DNA of 64,000 nucleotides, from NCBI GenBank assembly GCA_965243165.1, contig OZ251535.1, positions 3,100,001 to 3,164,000 of the forward strand. Reading direction: 5' to 3'. The DNA is from CATQHD01 sp965243165 (lineage in GTDB: Bacteria; Actinomycetota; Acidimicrobiia; Spongiisociales; Spongiisociaceae). The notes under the pieces are model-generated. The model made no database searches. It had not been told where the DNA came from and worked only from the letters and a program-made list of their open reading frames with translations. The translations under genes were made by a program, and so were the position numbers. This document shows positions 1 to 9,341 of the stretch, one piece after another. Positions within the stretch are counted from its first letter, which is position 1. The number at the start of each line of letters is the position of its first letter.

Positions 1-1385
1 GTTGGTATCCGATGAGCAAACAAGGCTAATATCATGTACAGCGTCCACCACCCCAGTGGCATCCTCCCACAAATCAATACCCTCCACTACTTCGGCTATC
101 CACTTGTTCTTGTTCGACAGCGTCATACCAGACAATGTATGAGTGCATATCCTGTACGTGTAAGTCGCTGGCTGTATATAACCTTTGATAGGAAAGTAAC
201 CAATGGTATCTCCCTTGGTTGCCGGGACACGAGTAGGATAAGCATAAACAGTATCTGACCAGTCCGACTCACCACCCGAACTATGAACAGCCCGAACCTG
301 AATATGATAAAGAGAATCTATCGTGAGATTTGAGATCGTAGCAGAAACCCCGGTCACCGAAGTACCATTCCTCCAAGCAATACACCTCAACGTATCACAG
401 TCAGCAACACTCAATTTATAACGTATTTTATAACTAGCGGCTCCAGAAACAGCCTTCCACTTCACAACCGCCTGACCCTTATTACCTGTCAAACTCCTGC
501 TATCACCATTCGCCTCTAAACCCACAGGCACGGCAGGCACAACCACAGGCGGCGAATTGCAAACCCCGTCAGAATCACGGCCGTGCTGACACGAAGCTGG
601 CCGGCACCCTCCGTAACTACTGAAACGCACCTGCCCGGCGATTGGGCAAGCCTCCTCACCCGGAGCATTAGCCTTCTTCTTCACACACATCGACCCGTTG
701 TGGTACTCGTCCAGCTCGGGGCAAGCCCTACACGTCCCATCCGGCCGCTGGCCGTTATCACCGCAAGAACTCGCCGCCGTTGTTGTTGTTGTTGTCGTTG
801 TTGTCGTAGTAGTAGTCGTCGTTGTAGTAGCCGCGGTTGTGGTTACCGGTCGGGTCGTTGTAGTCGTAACAGCCCGCGTCGTCGTAGTAGTAGGTCGGGT
901 TGTCGCGGCGGCCCGGGTTGTCGTAGGCGCCGACTGGCAATAACCCGTAGACGTCCGCCCGTACGGGCAACTGCTCGCACGGCACCCCCGCCACTGAGAA
1001 AAATACGAATTACCCGAAGAACACGAAGTCGAACTCGCCTTTATGCAACCCTGCCCGGTTCTCCACACCTTCCCAGACGGACACGCCCGGCAGTTGCCGG
1101 TGCTCCACCGGCCGTACCGGCAAGAACCATCCGGCCTGATGTGGCTACTCGCTGCGATCACCCCCGCCCCGGCCGACCGCGCCGACACCGGAGCCAGAAA
1201 CCCCCCCCCCGCCTTCCCCCATCACCCCCAGCTGCAAAAAACCCAACCGCACCCGTATCGACTACCACCACCGCAACCAAACACAACGCTCCAACCCCTA
1301 ATCCCAACCAACGCCCCGCACGCCTCACTCCCCGCAGGCGGCGGCCGCCCGCCCGCTCGGTAGACGCACGCGGCTTTCGTTCCAT
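1..1385 (-). CDS. Secreted Cys-rich/fibronectin-III protein, partial, frame broken at a C10 tract
   Basis: The gene runs off the left edge, so its C-terminus is missing. From about 1200 down to base 1 one minus-strand frame stays open. In order it encodes Cys-rich blocks (CRYGRWSTGNCRACPSG; CRASSCPYGRTSTGYC), a Thr-rich linker of about 50 residues, another Cys block (CGDNGQRPDGTCRACPELDE), a fibronectin type III domain around 215-530 (VKWKAVSGAASYKIRYK, then YHIQVRAVHSSGGESDWSD), and an unrecognised segment. The likely N-terminus is the ATG at 1385 (MERKPRASTERAGGRR) followed by a hydrophobic stretch (GLGVGALCLVAVVVV), which suggests a signal peptide or anchor. As sequenced, the frame from 1385 ends at 1158 after 75 codons. 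It would join the body if the tract at 1201-1210 had 11 or 8 bases instead of 10. The secreted role is inferred from architecture; no enzymatic domain is visible. The frame break could be phase variation, decay or an assembly error. Confidence 0.6.
1201..1210 (-). repeat. Homopolymer C10 (G10 on the coding strand) inside a coding region
   Basis: Ten C bases on the plus strand lie between the hydrophobic N-terminal segment and the Cys-rich body of the left-edge secreted protein. A change of +1 or -2 bases puts both parts in one frame. A second Gly-rich stretch surrounds it, so small length changes would be tolerated in the protein. Confidence 0.7.
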
Positions 1386-1547
1386 CTGTCCACCCTACAC
1401 CCAACGACCGGCAAAAGCAAGACGAATCCAGCGGGGGGTGGAGTTTGTTTCAGAAAATGGGGATTGAACTGGGATTTCGGGTTTGCGAAGGAAGGAGGCG
1501 CCGGCGGGTCTCCACTCTTGTCCGCGCCGTTCCCCGGTTCGGTGTTT

Positions 1548-3338
1548 TCAGGATGAGCTTTCTTCGAGCACGGTGGCGCCCAGCTCCTCCTGCAACAGGG
1601 GAAGGGGGTCGACAGCGGCGGACCTGCGAGGGGCGGGGGGGCGGTTGGAAGGCAAATCCCCGTCCAGGGGGGGAGGAGTTTCGGGGGGAGGGGGCGCCTC
1701 CGAATCCGGGGGCGGCGAAGGCGGAGGCGCCACCGCGCCCGGCCGCTGTTCGGGCGGCGCAGAGGAGGGCCCGCCGCCCGTCAAGCGGAAGGACACCGTG
1801 AGGCCGCTCCTGCCCAGCAGTTCCCCCGCCTGCTCTGCTATGTAGGGGCCCAATTTGGGGTCGCCCGACAGCTTCTCCAAGAGAAAGGTCTTGTCGGGCG
1901 AGACCTCGAACACCAGGGTGGAGTCTTCGATCCCACCCGGCATGGCTTCTCGGAATACGCCCAACCGGTAAGGCCCCAGGTTCTCCCCCACCCGCGCCAC
2001 CAGCTGCGGCCAGATGCCGTCGAGATCGGTGCCCCCCGCAGAGCCGGCCGTCTTCGGCGCAACCGCGGCCGGCGCAACGGCCGCAACCGGTTTCGGCGAA
2101 GCCTGCCGCGTCCCCTCCGGCCTCGCTGCGGGCACCGGGGCGGCGGCATGCGTCTGGGCGGAGGGCCCCGGACCGGCCGGCGGCGGCGCGCCCCGGTTCC
2201 GCTCCAGCAGGTCGATCCGCCTCAGCAGGGCGCCGGGGCGGTCGTCCAGCTCGGGCCGGGCCAGCTTGAGCACCGCCAACTCCAGCATCATCCGTTCCTC
2301 GCGGCCTTCCCGGAGCTTGACCAAGGCCTCGCCCAGCTGGTCGATGGCCCTCATCACGGCCGGGCTCTGGAGCTGGCCGGCCGCCTCGCTCCAATCGGAC
2401 ACCACCTCGGCGGGTTCGTCCACCAGCTCCCCCGCTTTCTGGTGGTACATGGCCAGAAACACCCCCCGGAAGAAGGACAAGGCGTCCCCCGCGAAACGCC
2501 GCAGGTCCACGCCCCGGGCCGCCAAGCCGGCCACCAGCTCCAGCGCCGCCGCCGCGTCTTCGGACGCCACCGCTTTCACCAGCGCCCGCATGGTTTCCCG
2601 CCCCGCCGCCCCCAGCGCCCTCTGGACGCCCTCCTCGGTGACAGTTCCGTTGAGCGCAACCGCCTGCTCGAGCAGGCTCAGGGCGTCCCGCACCGACCCG
2701 GCCGCCCGGCGGGCTACTTCTTTCAGCGCGCCGGGGGAGGCCTCATAGCCCTCCTTCTCGCTCACCTTCTCGAGCAGGCCGGTCATCTTTTCGACCGGCA
2801 CCAGGTGGAAGTCGAAGCGCTGGCTGCGGGAGCGGATGGTGTCCAGCAGCCGGTAGGGCTCGGTGGTGGCCAACACGAAGTGCACGCGGTCGGGCGGTTC
2901 CTCGAGGGTCTTGAGCAGGGCGTTGCTGGCCGCCTTGGTGAGCATGTGGGCCTCGTCGAGGATGAACACCCGCCGGGCGCCCCCCACCGAGGCCACCGTG
3001 GACACGCTGGAGCGGATTTCCCGGATGTCCTCCACCTTGTTGTGGGAGGCGGCGTCGAGCTCCACCACGTCCATGGAGGAGGCGCCGGCCACCGCCTCGC
3101 AGGAGTCACATTCACTGCACGGCTCGCCGTTTTCACCCCGGCGGGGGCAGTTGAGCGCCTTGGCCAGCAGCCGGGCGGTGGTGGTCTTCCCGGTGCCCCT
3201 CGGCCCGGCGAACAGGTAGGCGTGGGCCACCCGCCCCTCTACGATCTCCCTCGACAGGGTGGCGGTGACGTGCTCCTGCCCCACCACCTCATCGAACCGC
3301 TGCGGACGGTACTTCCGATAGAGCGCCTGATATTCCAT
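1548..3338 (-). CDS. dnaX: DNA polymerase III subunit gamma/tau
   Basis: This is the clamp-loader ATPase of the replicative polymerase (596 aa). The N-terminus MEYQALYRKYRPQRFDEVVG is the family signature. It is followed by Walker A (GPRGTGKTT, about residues 45-53), a four-Cys zinc module (CPRRGENGEPCSECDSC), Walker B (ILDEAHML) and sensor 1/SRC region (NALLKTLEEPPDRVHF). After the three AAA+ domains (to about residue 370) comes a Pro/Ala-rich linker and a tau-like C-terminal part ending in a Pro-rich tail, so the full tau length is encoded. The ATG at 3338 is the conserved start. The usual companions ybaB and recR do not follow it; the next gene downstream is the secreted protein at the left edge. 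No frameshift slip site was identified. Confidence 0.96.
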   Translation of the reverse strand: MEYQALYRKYRPQRFDEVVGQEHVTATLSREIVEGRVAHAYLFAGPRGTGKTTTARLLAKALNCPRRGENGEPCSECDSCEAVAGASSMDVVELDAASHNKVEDIREIRSSVSTVASVGGARRVFILDEAHMLTKAASNALLKTLEEPPDRVHFVLATTEPYRLLDTIRSRSQRFDFHLVPVEKMTGLLEKVSEKEGYEASPGALKEVARRAAGSVRDALSLLEQAVALNGTVTEEGVQRALGAAGRETMRALVKAVASEDAAAALELVAGLAARGVDLRRFAGDALSFFRGVFLAMYHQKAGELVDEPAEVVSDWSEAAGQLQSPAVMRAIDQLGEALVKLREGREERMMLELAVLKLARPELDDRPGALLRRIDLLERNRGAPPPAGPGPSAQTHAAAPVPAARPEGTRQASPKPVAAVAPAAVAPKTAGSAGGTDLDGIWPQLVARVGENLGPYRLGVFREAMPGGIEDSTLVFEVSPDKTFLLEKLSGDPKLGPYIAEQAGELLGRSGLTVSFRLTGGGPSSAPPEQRPGAVAPPPSPPPDSEAPPPPETPPPLDGDLPSNRPPAPRRSAAVDPLPLLQEELGATVLEESSS

Positions 3339-3558
3339 GACCGGAATCGTACTCGCCCGTCCCTGTCGGCGACCGAGCGGAAGTGACCGCCGGGCCCGCC
3401 GAAGGCGGCGTCGGCGACCGGGCCAGCGCGGAGGATTTTCAGCTGGCTGGCCAGCGGTTCCGCCACACCCAAACCCTTTGCCAGCTTGATCACCTTGTCA
3501 GGGCACCTCTCATTCAAGCCATCCCTTCCCCGCACATCAACTTTGTCTTGCCGACTTT

Positions 3559-6500
3559 CTAGCTCAATAGGAGCTCTTGAAGATAGGCCCAATGTGGCTC
3601 ACAGTATCGGATCACAATGCCTTCCGTTGTTGGCTCCGAGCTCCATTGTCGATATATGTTCTGAAAGCGGATACCGAGACCAAAATATGGATTGTCCATC
3701 TCGTCAATATCCGGCTTATCTGTAGCAATCACATAGTCCCGCATATGCTCCGCTCTTTCAAAAGCCTGCTCGGTTATAGGATCAAAGAATTCTCGATCTC
3801 GATTATAACGAATGAGCGAGTAATGCCATCCGCACACTCCCAAAAGGTTACCATAATAATTAGTACGATGATCCTCACTTGGTGGTAATAAATGAACTAC
3901 ATACACTTGTAATCTTCCAGCAGACGTACTGAAAGTAGTACCACATATTTGGCACCGATTCCAATAGTCACCGAGCACCATTTCTCGGAACTTTCTAGCG
4001 AGATCGCTGGCCGCCTCGGTCGGCTCCCACATTGTGTGCCATCTTTTGATATTCATACCCGTTCTACCTTTTTTAGCAGATTCCCTTATATGTTTTGAAG
4101 CCGATTGATTAGTTTGAGGGCCTGCCTGAGGAAGCCGTACGGGTCCTCTGGGGATTCTCCGCGGTGAGGTCTTCTGGTATTCGTGCAACCTTTTGACATA
4201 GGGAACAGAGGGTATATCTTGATCACCTTTAGCCTTTTTTACAGGCTCTGCAGGAGTACTGGAGTACGTACTATTTATCCCATCATCATCCGTAACTTCT
4301 TCAGTTTCTGTTGGTTCTTCAGTTTCTGTTGGTAATACGTCTGCATCGTCAAAGGCTACACCCTCGCTTGGCTTTGGCGGTCTTGCTAATTCTTCCGTCA
4401 AGGCTATACCTAGATCTTCTAATTGTTGACAAGCGTCCTCATAATTATCAGCTTCTAAAATAACCTTGAGTCCAGGAGAAATACTGGTGACATTCCCTCC
4501 ATGAGCTAGAGCATAGGCTAACTCGCGTGCAATGGCTGACCAAGGAAAACCTGTAGCATTAGACGTAAAATATATAGCTTTCTCGTCACGATCAAAATGG
4601 GCTAATTCAGGATACTCCCTGCATTCTACTTGATTGAAGGCTTCCAGTTTCCAGTTTACCCTGAGCTTGTCAGTTGACAAGAATTGTATATCATTTATGG
4701 ACTGAGATGGTTGCCTATTATGGCTGTTATAATTGGATAATCCTTCTAAAATTGTTACTATTAAAAGGCGGCGTTCCATAATATTATGTTTTAGAATTCT
4801 TTCTTCTCTGAGATGGATACCCTCCTTTATCACATGAGCAGAGATGGCTGATGATAGCAACCTTACACCAGCGGCTTCCATTCCTCTATATGTCCCTTCT
4901 GTTCGCTGTATACAGTTATTTCTCAATAACCTGAACCTGTCCTTGAGCCTGGGACGATCTTCGTAAAACAGCCAAGATGGTCTAATAAGCACGTCTTGAT
5001 CATTAGGTATACATGAAATATTGCACAACTCTTCCCTAATTATAGAGCCATCTATCTTCTCTTGATCAAGTGCTCTAGATAAGACAACCCAACATTGGAG
5101 AACTGCAGCTTTATCTTCATTTCCTAGCTTGCCATTACGCAATATCTCGGGAATCTCCTTTAATAATTTGATGGCATCATCATGGTTGGGCTCCTCTTTA
5201 ACACCAACGGCTTGGAGTAACTCTGAATAGGATCTCATTTCTTGCTCTAATTGAAACCGGAACCTACCAAAATTATGTCGCCAGAAAACCTGATCTGGAC
5301 GAAGATATTTACCGTCCATATAAAGACAAGCTGAATCTTGTAAAAAGCGAAGATATTTATCCGGTATATCTTCTAAGCATTGAGTCAGCCAATGATAGAT
5401 ATTTTTGGGAGGTTTTACATCATCTCGGGAGCATTTGAGCAGATGCCCCACTACCTGCCAGGGCTGAGGAACAGATTCAAGTCCCAGGTATTCCAGAACA
5501 GAACGCAGCTCTCTCTGAACGTTATCAGGCGCGTCCAGGAACGAAGCCTGCGTCTTGAACAGCACTTTATGTTCATAAGTATACAACTCTCCTGGCTTAT
5601 ACCATCTATCGGATGAACCTATCGCCGGTAACCATTTTTTTAACTTCAAATCTCTTTTCTCGTTGTCTAAGAAGGATTCCCAATTTTTAGCAACAGCCTT
5701 CAGACAATTTATAATGGACTTTCTGGTCCTTAAATCAGGTGCTTCATCGGTCAATTCATCAACAATATGAATCATATCCTCCGTACGAGGATGCTCAGCA
5801 ACTCCCAACCATTGATATAAATAACGCCTGCCCTTTCCTGACCTTGCTGGAAGCACACAATAGCTTACATGGTCTCCTAGGACTTCTACTACCTCAACAT
5901 TTGGAAAGTAAACCTCCTTCGGAGTTCTGAAACTGCCATCCTTACATTCAACTATACTTGTACTTGCTATTTTCAACCTTAATTGCTCATCCTCCTTTAT
6001 CTGATCAATATGCTCTTCTAACATTTTCAAGAGTCGGAACTTTGTTTCCAATTCAATGGAACTATCACTCCCAAATGCCTTGGTAATATACCGCTTAGCA
6101 TAGTCATTGAAGGTAAGCTCTTGTACCCCTAAGGTTTGTAGAAAACCTGATAAGCCTCTCAGTCTCCCCATGTCTAATATCTCGGTGAATCCTATAGGAT
6201 CACTAAAATCGCCCGGCATCCACAAGTCCTCCAATGAAGTTATTGAACCTTCACTGGTAGGAAAGATCGGCAATTGTACTAACCTCTCATACAATAACTC
6301 ATTCATATCGCTTTGCCTTTTACTAAACCAGCGTATAATGTCTTCCGAGCGGAATCCTTTTTGATCAATCCCACCTTTGAGCTCGTCGCGTTCCAATCCT
6401 TCCAATGACTCAATAGCTTCAACAGGTGAAAAGATAGGGCAAAGAACTCGAAGAAGAGAACTTCCCGGCTCTTCTTCGTTTTCGTTATCTGACATGGAAA

Positions 6501-8094
6501 TCCTCCTATCCAAGAAGGAGCGATTCCCCGGCAACAAATGCGAGAAGGTCTTATAGGTAAAATCATCCTCCGCTAGATATACAGAACCGCATGGCCATAT
6601 TCGACCATCTATGCCAGGGGCAAGGACGCACTTGCTCAACATAGCTTTGGCCTTCTCTCGCGTCTTTGACTGCATCCTATCGTATACTGCAAAAATCCCT
6701 TGCCGCATTAATTCTAATCTCTCATAGTTCTGATAGAATAACGATATGGACTGTGGATTCGCTATCAAGCCTTTTTCTTCAAAAGCTTTATATATGTCCT
6801 CCGCTCCTAGTAGTTTTACGCCATTACTTGTTAGGAGGTTGTGAAACTTCCGCAAGCCCTGATTGACAATCTCTATGTCTAAACTCTCAAAAGCGGCAAT
6901 GGCATTCCATTCCTCGTTGCTAGCTGGTATACGAACTTCAACTGGGTTGCGCCATCTGTTGGATTCTGTGTATACGATAGGTTGGGTTTCCAGTATTGGT
7001 TCTAATTCTTCCCAGAATAATCCAAGCGGTATACGGGCATTCTTCTTGATTCTTCTATTTATAGTATACAGGCTTTCTAGAATAGTCCAGTAGTCAATAA
7101 ACTTCTTGCTAAACATATCTCGAATAATGATCAAGTTATCCTTTACTATTGAGGCTGCTACTTGTAGCGCATCTAGATTCCACTCCGACTTAGGATCAGG
7201 CTCATCCGCAAACATTATTGATCTCCTATCGGAGTGCGGAAAGAAATCGGCATCTATGTGAAAGGGCAATCCAGTTGACTCTTTGGTAGGTAAAGTCGCG
7301 AATAGAATACCTTCATCAATAAATATATCAGGAATAGCAACTCTAACTAAAGTTGAACGATTATCTTTAGGTATGCCTTTGATTGGGGATATACAATCAC
7401 TAAAAATACGCCAAAATTGGCGTTCACCATTACAGTAAATAGCAAGGCCATCCTTCTCTTTTGCTCTTCGTATCTTGATAGCCTTCCCTTTGTTAATAAG
7501 CTCAATGCTTTCGAGTTTTTTTAGAAAAAGAATTGCTTTAGGCAAATCCTCCTTAAGTTTTTTAGCAAATATTTCAATATATTCTTCTGTAATAGGAGTG
7601 GCCTGTAGTTTTCCGCGTAACTCTGATTTTTTGTTAGCCCAAGGAAAAACGAACTCAGTGCCATTAGCAAAATGATCATCTGTAATCTTTATCCGTTCGC
7701 TTTCTTGTTTTTCAGGCCTAAATATCCACCGTTGATTTGCTGATCGAATCTCCGGCCTATCAGTAACTTGATAAACCGATATGAAACCGACTCCAAAAGC
7801 GCCAGTTGTACGATCTCCTTCTTCCTGTTTCTTTGTACCACTTGCTATATCACTTATTCTCTCAAAGTCTTCCTTCCTGAAGACAGCATCGTTGCTAACG
7901 ACCAGAGCATCGTCCCTGATATCAAATACAATTCGTGTAGCAGATAATTGCAGTGAATCATCCTTGGCGTCATCCGCGTTCTGAATCAGCTCATATGCTA
8001 GGGATGAAGGCCCTCGAAGATCTCCTAGCTGCTTGGCTAGAAAGCCGAGGAAGTTCACACTTAGCGACCTGTATCTTGGGTTTTGATCTGTCAT
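3559..8094 (-). CDS. Giant sacsin-like GHKL ATPase with C-terminal HNH-like zinc domain (candidate defence protein)
   Basis: The 1511-residue protein begins with an Hsp90/sacsin-type ATPase. The N-box is AYELIQNADDAKDD (E35, N39, D41-D42), the strand DALVVSNDAVF lies near residues 62-72, and the glycine lid is TTGAFGVGF (about 96-104). A long middle region (about 300-1240) has no domain I recognise. A low-complexity Thr/Glu linker (PTETEEPTETEEV) follows. The C-terminus carries a zinc/HNH-like motif: C1381-x2-C1384, H1401 in VVHLLPP, N in YYGNLL, and C1421-x2-H1424. This is a divergent HNH, lacking the usual E/D-H-H triplet but keeping H, N and a final H. The gene is strikingly AT-rich beside GC-rich dnaX and dgt, stands alone, and uses A/T-ending codons, which points to horizontal acquisition. 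Sacsin-like ATPases fused to nucleases are found in prokaryotic defence islands; function here is inference. Confidence 0.85.
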   Translation of the reverse strand: MTDQNPRYRSLSVNFLGFLAKQLGDLRGPSSLAYELIQNADDAKDDSLQLSATRIVFDIRDDALVVSNDAVFRKEDFERISDIASGTKKQEEGDRTTGAFGVGFISVYQVTDRPEIRSANQRWIFRPEKQESERIKITDDHFANGTEFVFPWANKKSELRGKLQATPITEEYIEIFAKKLKEDLPKAILFLKKLESIELINKGKAIKIRRAKEKDGLAIYCNGERQFWRIFSDCISPIKGIPKDNRSTLVRVAIPDIFIDEGILFATLPTKESTGLPFHIDADFFPHSDRRSIMFADEPDPKSEWNLDALQVAASIVKDNLIIIRDMFSKKFIDYWTILESLYTINRRIKKNARIPLGLFWEELEPILETQPIVYTESNRWRNPVEVRIPASNEEWNAIAAFESLDIEIVNQGLRKFHNLLTSNGVKLLGAEDIYKAFEEKGLIANPQSISLFYQNYERLELMRQGIFAVYDRMQSKTREKAKAMLSKCVLAPGIDGRIWPCGSVYLAEDDFTYKTFSHLLPGNRSFLDRRISMSDNENEEEPGSSLLRVLCPIFSPVEAIESLEGLERDELKGGIDQKGFRSEDIIRWFSKRQSDMNELLYERLVQLPIFPTSEGSITSLEDLWMPGDFSDPIGFTEILDMGRLRGLSGFLQTLGVQELTFNDYAKRYITKAFGSDSSIELETKFRLLKMLEEHIDQIKEDEQLRLKIASTSIVECKDGSFRTPKEVYFPNVEVVEVLGDHVSYCVLPARSGKGRRYLYQWLGVAEHPRTEDMIHIVDELTDEAPDLRTRKSIINCLKAVAKNWESFLDNEKRDLKLKKWLPAIGSSDRWYKPGELYTYEHKVLFKTQASFLDAPDNVQRELRSVLEYLGLESVPQPWQVVGHLLKCSRDDVKPPKNIYHWLTQCLEDIPDKYLRFLQDSACLYMDGKYLRPDQVFWRHNFGRFRFQLEQEMRSYSELLQAVGVKEEPNHDDAIKLLKEIPEILRNGKLGNEDKAAVLQCWVVLSRALDQEKIDGSIIREELCNISCIPNDQDVLIRPSWLFYEDRPRLKDRFRLLRNNCIQRTEGTYRGMEAAGVRLLSSAISAHVIKEGIHLREERILKHNIMERRLLIVTILEGLSNYNSHNRQPSQSINDIQFLSTDKLRVNWKLEAFNQVECREYPELAHFDRDEKAIYFTSNATGFPWSAIARELAYALAHGGNVTSISPGLKVILEADNYEDACQQLEDLGIALTEELARPPKPSEGVAFDDADVLPTETEEPTETEEVTDDDGINSTYSSTPAEPVKKAKGDQDIPSVPYVKRLHEYQKTSPRRIPRGPVRLPQAGPQTNQSASKHIRESAKKGRTGMNIKRWHTMWEPTEAASDLARKFREMVLGDYWNRCQICGTTFSTSAGRLQVYVVHLLPPSEDHRTNYYGNLLGVCGWHYSLIRYNRDREFFDPITEQAFERAEHMRDYVIATDKPDIDEMDNPYFGLGIRFQNIYRQWSSEPTTEGIVIRYCEPHWAYLQELLLS

Positions 8095-8345
8095 TTACAA
8101 TCCATTGCTCCATCTCGCCTTTCCGGTTCCATGTTACCGTACTCCCTCAATCCACCCGAAGGTGAGCCCGACACGGCAACCTCCCGGCCTCAACGACCGG
8201 CTAAGCCTTCATGGCAAGTACCGGTCCCTCCACCTGAAATCATTCCTCATAAGGACCCGGCGAGAATTATGCTATCACAATATATCATACATCGCGTTTA
8301 GATGCTGGACAGATGTGGACAGGCGTCAGGAGGTGCGGACAGCCC

Positions 8346-9341
8346 ATGGAACAGCTGAAGAGGATCGACCGCGAGGAGCGGGAACGGGTGGAGCGCTCGC
8401 GTCTGGCCTTGGCCGCCACCAGGTCCGCCGACTCTAGGGGAAGGGAAAGGCCGGAGGCGCCGGACCCGCTCCGCACCGCCTTCGAGAGGGACCGCGACCG
8501 GATCGTGCATTCCAATGCCATCCGCCGCCTGGCCCACAAGACCCAGGTGTTCATCGCCCCCGACAACGACCACTTCGTCACCCGGCTCACCCACACCCTG
8601 CAGGTGGCCCAGATCGGTCGGTCGATGGCGGCCGCCCTCGGCCTCAACGAAGACCTCACCGAGGCGGTCTGCCTGGGCCACGACATCGGCCACGCCCCCT
8701 TCGGGCACACCGGGGAGGACGCCTTGGCGCAGATCGTGGAGGGGGGTTGGCTGCATTCCGAACACTCGGTGCGGGTGCTGTCGGTGCTGGAACCCCTCAA
8801 CCTCACCTGGGAGACCCTCGACGGCATCAGGGCGCACACCTGGAAGGTGACGCCGCCCCCCGCCGCCCCCGAAGGGGCCCTGTGCCGCTACGCCGACCGG
8901 ATCGCCTACCTGAGCCACGACCCGATCGACGCCATGCGGGCGGGGATCATCCGCTACCAGGACCTGCCCTTCCGCGCCCAGGCGCTGCTGGGCGACCGGC
9001 ACGGACACTGGGTCACCGCCATGGTGCACGCCGTGGTGGACGGGTCGCTGGCCGCCGGGAGGGTCGCCATGGAAACCGGCGTCGCCGAGGCCGTCGGAGA
9101 GCTGCGGGACTTCATGTTCGAGCGGGTCTACCTGCGCCCCGAAAACAAGCCCCACCAGCGCCGGGCCATGAAGATCGTGGAAGATCTGGTGCGCTGGTAT
9201 CAGGCCCGCCCGTCCGAGATACCCGGAGACGGCCCGCCCGGCGCCGAGGACGGGCGGACGGCCCTCCAGCAGGCGGTCGACTACGTGGCGGGGATGACCG
9301 ACCGGTTCGCCATGCGCAGCCACTCCGAGCTGTGCGGATGA
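8346..9341 (+). CDS. dgt: dGTPase-family HD phosphohydrolase (dNTP triphosphohydrolase)
   Basis: The family hydrolyses dNTPs, classically dGTP, to the deoxynucleoside and triphosphate, adjusting nucleotide pools in the cytosol. The HD-domain metal site is visible: HFVTRLTHTLQVAQIGR followed by CLGHDIGHAPFGHTGE, which provides the paired His-Asp ligands. The N-terminal RIVHSNAIRRLAHKTQVF is the dGTPase family signature. I chose the ATG at 8346 (MEQLKRIDREE, about 331 aa) because AGGAGG lies at 8328-8333, twelve bases upstream. An in-frame ATG at 8313 lacks a comparable site. The stop overlaps the start of the next gene (ATGA at 9338-9341), so the two are translationally coupled. The AT-rich defence-like gene ends just upstream on the other strand. 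Confidence 0.9.
   Translation: MEQLKRIDREERERVERSRLALAATRSADSRGRERPEAPDPLRTAFERDRDRIVHSNAIRRLAHKTQVFIAPDNDHFVTRLTHTLQVAQIGRSMAAALGLNEDLTEAVCLGHDIGHAPFGHTGEDALAQIVEGGWLHSEHSVRVLSVLEPLNLTWETLDGIRAHTWKVTPPPAAPEGALCRYADRIAYLSHDPIDAMRAGIIRYQDLPFRAQALLGDRHGHWVTAMVHAVVDGSLAAGRVAMETGVAEAVGELRDFMFERVYLRPENKPHQRRAMKIVEDLVRWYQARPSEIPGDGPPGAEDGRTALQQAVDYVAGMTDRFAMRSHSELCG

Noticed and set aside
583..1467. Plus-strand frame rich in Arg, Ser and Pro
   Set aside because: The minus strand there encodes recognisable Cys-rich and fibronectin segments; the plus frame is the antisense of Thr codons.
3403..3592. Short minus-strand frame between dnaX and the sacsin-like gene (contains KVIKLAKGLGVAEPLASQLK)
   Set aside because: It looks protein-like but overlaps dnaX, has no support for a start, and matches no family I recognise; at most a remnant at the island border.
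8095..8345. Possible small gene or attachment site beside the AT-rich island
   Set aside because: No tRNA, integrase or repeated border sequence was found, and the short frames overlap the flanking genes.
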